A stretch of 64,000 nt of DNA from Mesorhizobium escarrei (GTDB lineage: Bacteria; Pseudomonadota; Alphaproteobacteria; Rhizobiales; Rhizobiaceae), in contig NZ_CAKXZT010000119.1 in assembly GCF_935825525.1 (NCBI RefSeq), positions 115,364-179,363 on the forward strand, in the 5' to 3' direction. Below the pieces are notes generated by a model. The model was not told where the DNA came from, did no database searches, and saw only the letters and a program-made list of their open reading frames with translations. Made by a program: the position numbers and the translations under genes. Below are positions 62,262 through 64,000 of the stretch, piece after piece. Each line of letters starts with the position of its first letter. Positions within the stretch are counted from its first letter, which is position 1.

Positions 62262-62798
62262 ATGAGCGCAAGTGGCCGATATCTCCGGAGCCTGGTGGCA
62301 TGCATGCTTGCCTGTGTCTTCTGGGTGGATACCGCTTCAGCGCAGTCGAGTAACGCCGGCTGTACGTTCGAACTGGTAGCAGGTACGTCCCGACAAATTC
62401 TGAGATGCCGGGAAGGCCTTATTATCATTGCGGAAGATGGCGCTCGTTTTGCACTGGTGGACCGTGATCGAAATGGTAGTGCCGATGCGGTCAGATTACG
62501 GCGCAAGGCGCTGTTGCTCGATGCTCCAGCCGGCAGGGTCAGGGGTGGCTTCGCTGTCGTCACCCCGCAGGCGATCGCCGCGGTGCGAGGTACAAAATGG
62601 GCAGTCGACGTTGCCCGAGGTAAGACGTCTGTTTTCGTCGTCAAAGGTCGCGTCGCCGTGCAAAGGCCGGCGTCCAATGCTGGCGTAGTCCTCGGTCCGG
62701 GCGAAGGCGTCGATGTGGAAGCCGGAACAGGCACACTGACGGTCAAGCGCTGGCCCGCCGCACGTGTTTCGGCTTTGATGGCCCGTTTCGGTCAGTAA
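62262..62798 (+). CDS. exported FecR-domain protein
   Basis: 178 residues. Signal peptide MSASGRYLRSLVACMLACVF ending near TASA. The mature part has the FecR pattern GTSRQILRCREGL, APAGRVRGGFAVVTPQAIAAVRGTKWAVDVARGKTSVFVVKGRVAVQ and VVLGPGEGVDVEAG. FecR domains sense or transmit signals in the periplasm, normally to sigma factors; this one has no membrane helix of its own and ends five bases before the CHASE2 gene, so it may act as a partner of that receptor. Confidence 0.86.
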   Translation: MSASGRYLRSLVACMLACVFWVDTASAQSSNAGCTFELVAGTSRQILRCREGLIIIAEDGARFALVDRDRNGSADAVRLRRKALLLDAPAGRVRGGFAVVTPQAIAAVRGTKWAVDVARGKTSVFVVKGRVAVQRPASNAGVVLGPGEGVDVEAGTGTLTVKRWPAARVSALMARFGQ

Positions 62799-62803
62799 GC
62801 TAA

Positions 62804-64000
62804 ATGAGCGAGCGAGCGCTTCAGACGCTGATCGCGCTCGTTCTGGCGGGTCTTTGGGGAGCCGGCCTTGGCTTTGCGCACTGGCGCGGCAACACGTGGT
62901 CCCTCGATCGCGTCGAAGCAACGATGACGGATCTTCGAACGCTTGTTCGGGGAACGGCAAAGCCGCCGGACCTGATTACCATTGTCGCAATAGACGACGA
63001 AGCGGTCCGAAACGAGGGCCGCTATCCCCTCAGCCGCGCCACGCTTGCCCGGATTGTCGATACGATAGCTCGCTTTGGACCGAAAGCCATTGCGGTCGAC
63101 GTGCTGCTGGTCGATCCCGGGAAAAAAGGTGATGATGAGGCGCTCGCGCGTTCGCTGCGTGGGACTTCAAGCGTAATCGCTGCTGCAGCGGTCTACTCGG
63201 GAGGCAAACAATCGATTGCAGCCGAGGGCGATGGCCCTCTCGCCCGAGTGCCGAATGCCCAGCGGTTTCTGTGGCCCCTGAAAGCGTTCTCGGATATCGC
63301 CGCTGTCGGCGTCGTGAACGTGGTTACCGACTGGACGGGAACGCCTCGGTTCGTCCCGTTGCTGTTTCGGGCCGGAGATCGGACGGAAGCGTCTTTCTCC
63401 CTGCGCGTTGCCGCCATGGCGGTGGGAGAGGATCCGGGAATTGCGCCCGACTATCTATCTCTGGGCGGACGGCGGATTCGGACGGACATTGGTCACATAC
63501 TCCCTCTGACATTCTATGGCCCCCGCGGCACGATCCGCACGATCAGCGCCACGACGGTGCTGGGGGGCCAAGTCGATGGCGGCATTATTCGGGATCGAAT
63601 TGTTGTGATCGGAGCAACTGCAACCGGCGCCGGCGATGTTTTCCCGACACCGTTTGATCCCGTGCTCCCAGGCGTCGAGGTCATGTCGACGGCCATTGCC
63701 CATCTGATGACCGGCGACGGCTTAGTGCGAGATCAGTACGTTCGCCTTGCAGATGCCGGCTTTGCAGTGGTGCTGCCAGTGGTTCTTGTGGGGCTGTTGG
63801 CATGGCGTCGCAACGCCATCGGCCTTGCAGCGATCGTCGGCGTGGTTGTGATCTGGTTCGTGGTCAATATGACCGCATTCTCACAGCATATCTGGCTGAG
63901 CGCGGCGTTGCCGATGGCCGCCGCCGTTCCGCCAGCTATTTTGTTCGGGGCCGCGCAGCTTTGGTTGGGCAGGAACCAGGCCCAGTATTTCGCCACGCAG
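62804..64000 (+). CDS. CHASE2 domain receptor, truncated by the window end
   Basis: 399 codons to the edge without a stop. An N-terminal helix LIALVLAGLWGAGLGFAHW is followed by a CHASE2 domain (VEATMTDLRTLVRGTAKPPDLITIVAIDDEAV, FGPKAIAVDVLLVDP, IVVIGATATGAGDVFPTPFDPVLPGVEVMSTAIAHLM), then three helices (residues about 310-390) and the start of the linker QLWLGRNQAQYF. The cytoplasmic output lies outside; nucleotidyl cyclase, kinase or GGDEF are all seen in CHASE2 proteins, cyclase being commonest in rhizobia. Five bases after the FecR-like gene. Confidence 0.88.
   Translation, partial: MSERALQTLIALVLAGLWGAGLGFAHWRGNTWSLDRVEATMTDLRTLVRGTAKPPDLITIVAIDDEAVRNEGRYPLSRATLARIVDTIARFGPKAIAVDVLLVDPGKKGDDEALARSLRGTSSVIAAAAVYSGGKQSIAAEGDGPLARVPNAQRFLWPLKAFSDIAAVGVVNVVTDWTGTPRFVPLLFRAGDRTEASFSLRVAAMAVGEDPGIAPDYLSLGGRRIRTDIGHILPLTFYGPRGTIRTISATTVLGGQVDGGIIRDRIVVIGATATGAGDVFPTPFDPVLPGVEVMSTAIAHLMTGDGLVRDQYVRLADAGFAVVLPVVLVGLLAWRRNAIGLAAIVGVVVIWFVVNMTAFSQHIWLSAALPMAAAVPPAILFGAAQLWLGRNQAQYFATQ

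Noticed and set aside
1-64000. tRNA, rRNA or CRISPR features
   Set aside because: The intergenic spaces were scanned by eye and no cloverleaf, rRNA segment or regularly spaced direct repeat was seen; a tRNAscan or CRISPR search could confirm.

Overview
The window reads as a stretch of core chromosome from a member of the Hyphomicrobiales, most likely Mesorhizobium or a close Phyllobacteriaceae relative. This is an inference from gene content and order (accA, xerD, aroK-aroB, cobS-cobT, rpmB with a DUF3108 neighbour, metX-metW, hisC-tyrC, ftsE-ftsX beside hpt, the TIGR02302 protein, argH/lysA, ugpBAEC), from high GC coding sequence, and from many rhizobial-type intergenic palindromes. I see no rRNA, tRNA, CRISPR array, integrase island or intact insertion sequence.

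Layout. 1-9.1 kb: a TusA-like protein, a YafK-like L,D-transpeptidase lipoprotein, accA, xerD, the shikimate pair aroK-aroB, a CorC-type CBS protein lacking its usual membrane domain, an alpha/beta hydrolase, BolA and a J-domain protein. 9.2-13.2 kb: cobaltochelatase cobS-cobT with a phytase-like esterase gene. 13.2-18.3 kb: a spermidine-synthase-like methyltransferase, a queuosine-precursor transporter, rpmB, DUF3108, a drug/metabolite exporter, YhhN and a cupin. 18.3-23.1 kb: gloB, a methyltransferase, an ABCD-type ABC exporter and a DUF1194 protein. 23.1-27.4 kb: methionine genes metW-metX under a SAM-II riboswitch with its own terminator, then hisC-tyrC on the other strand.

27.4-43.6 kb: a conserved backbone (DUF2125, chaC, plsC, ydcF-like, ftsX-ftsE, hpt, CpdR-like regulator) into which apparently accessory metabolic and regulatory genes are set: a PfkB kinase; an oxidoreductase with a GlxA-type regulator, an aldo/keto reductase and a LysE exporter; and a LysR with a flavin oxidase. 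A CtrA-type box sits in front of ftsEX. 43.6-52 kb: a VOC protein, the 882-residue TIGR02302 protein, threonine dehydratase with a divergent ArsR regulator, lysA, a small lipoprotein, argH and tlpA. 52-60.4 kb: ugpBAEC for glycerol-3-phosphate uptake, facing a ferric-iron ABC operon. 60.5-64 kb: an ECF sigma factor with an NrsF-type membrane anti-sigma and a matching promoter, then a FecR-like secreted protein directly ahead of a CHASE2 receptor that runs off the window.

The most distinctive signal is a set of palindromic intergenic elements of several sequence families. Many begin on or within a few bases of the stop codon of the upstream gene (accA, cobS, yhhN, metX, tyrC, the flavin oxidase, hpt, tlpA, the anti-sigma gene). 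Other points worth checking are a probable CTG start for ugpA, the missing CNNM domain of the CorC protein, an inverted repeat covering the start codon of the methyltransferase gene, and the FecR-CHASE2 pair as a little-characterised envelope signalling unit.
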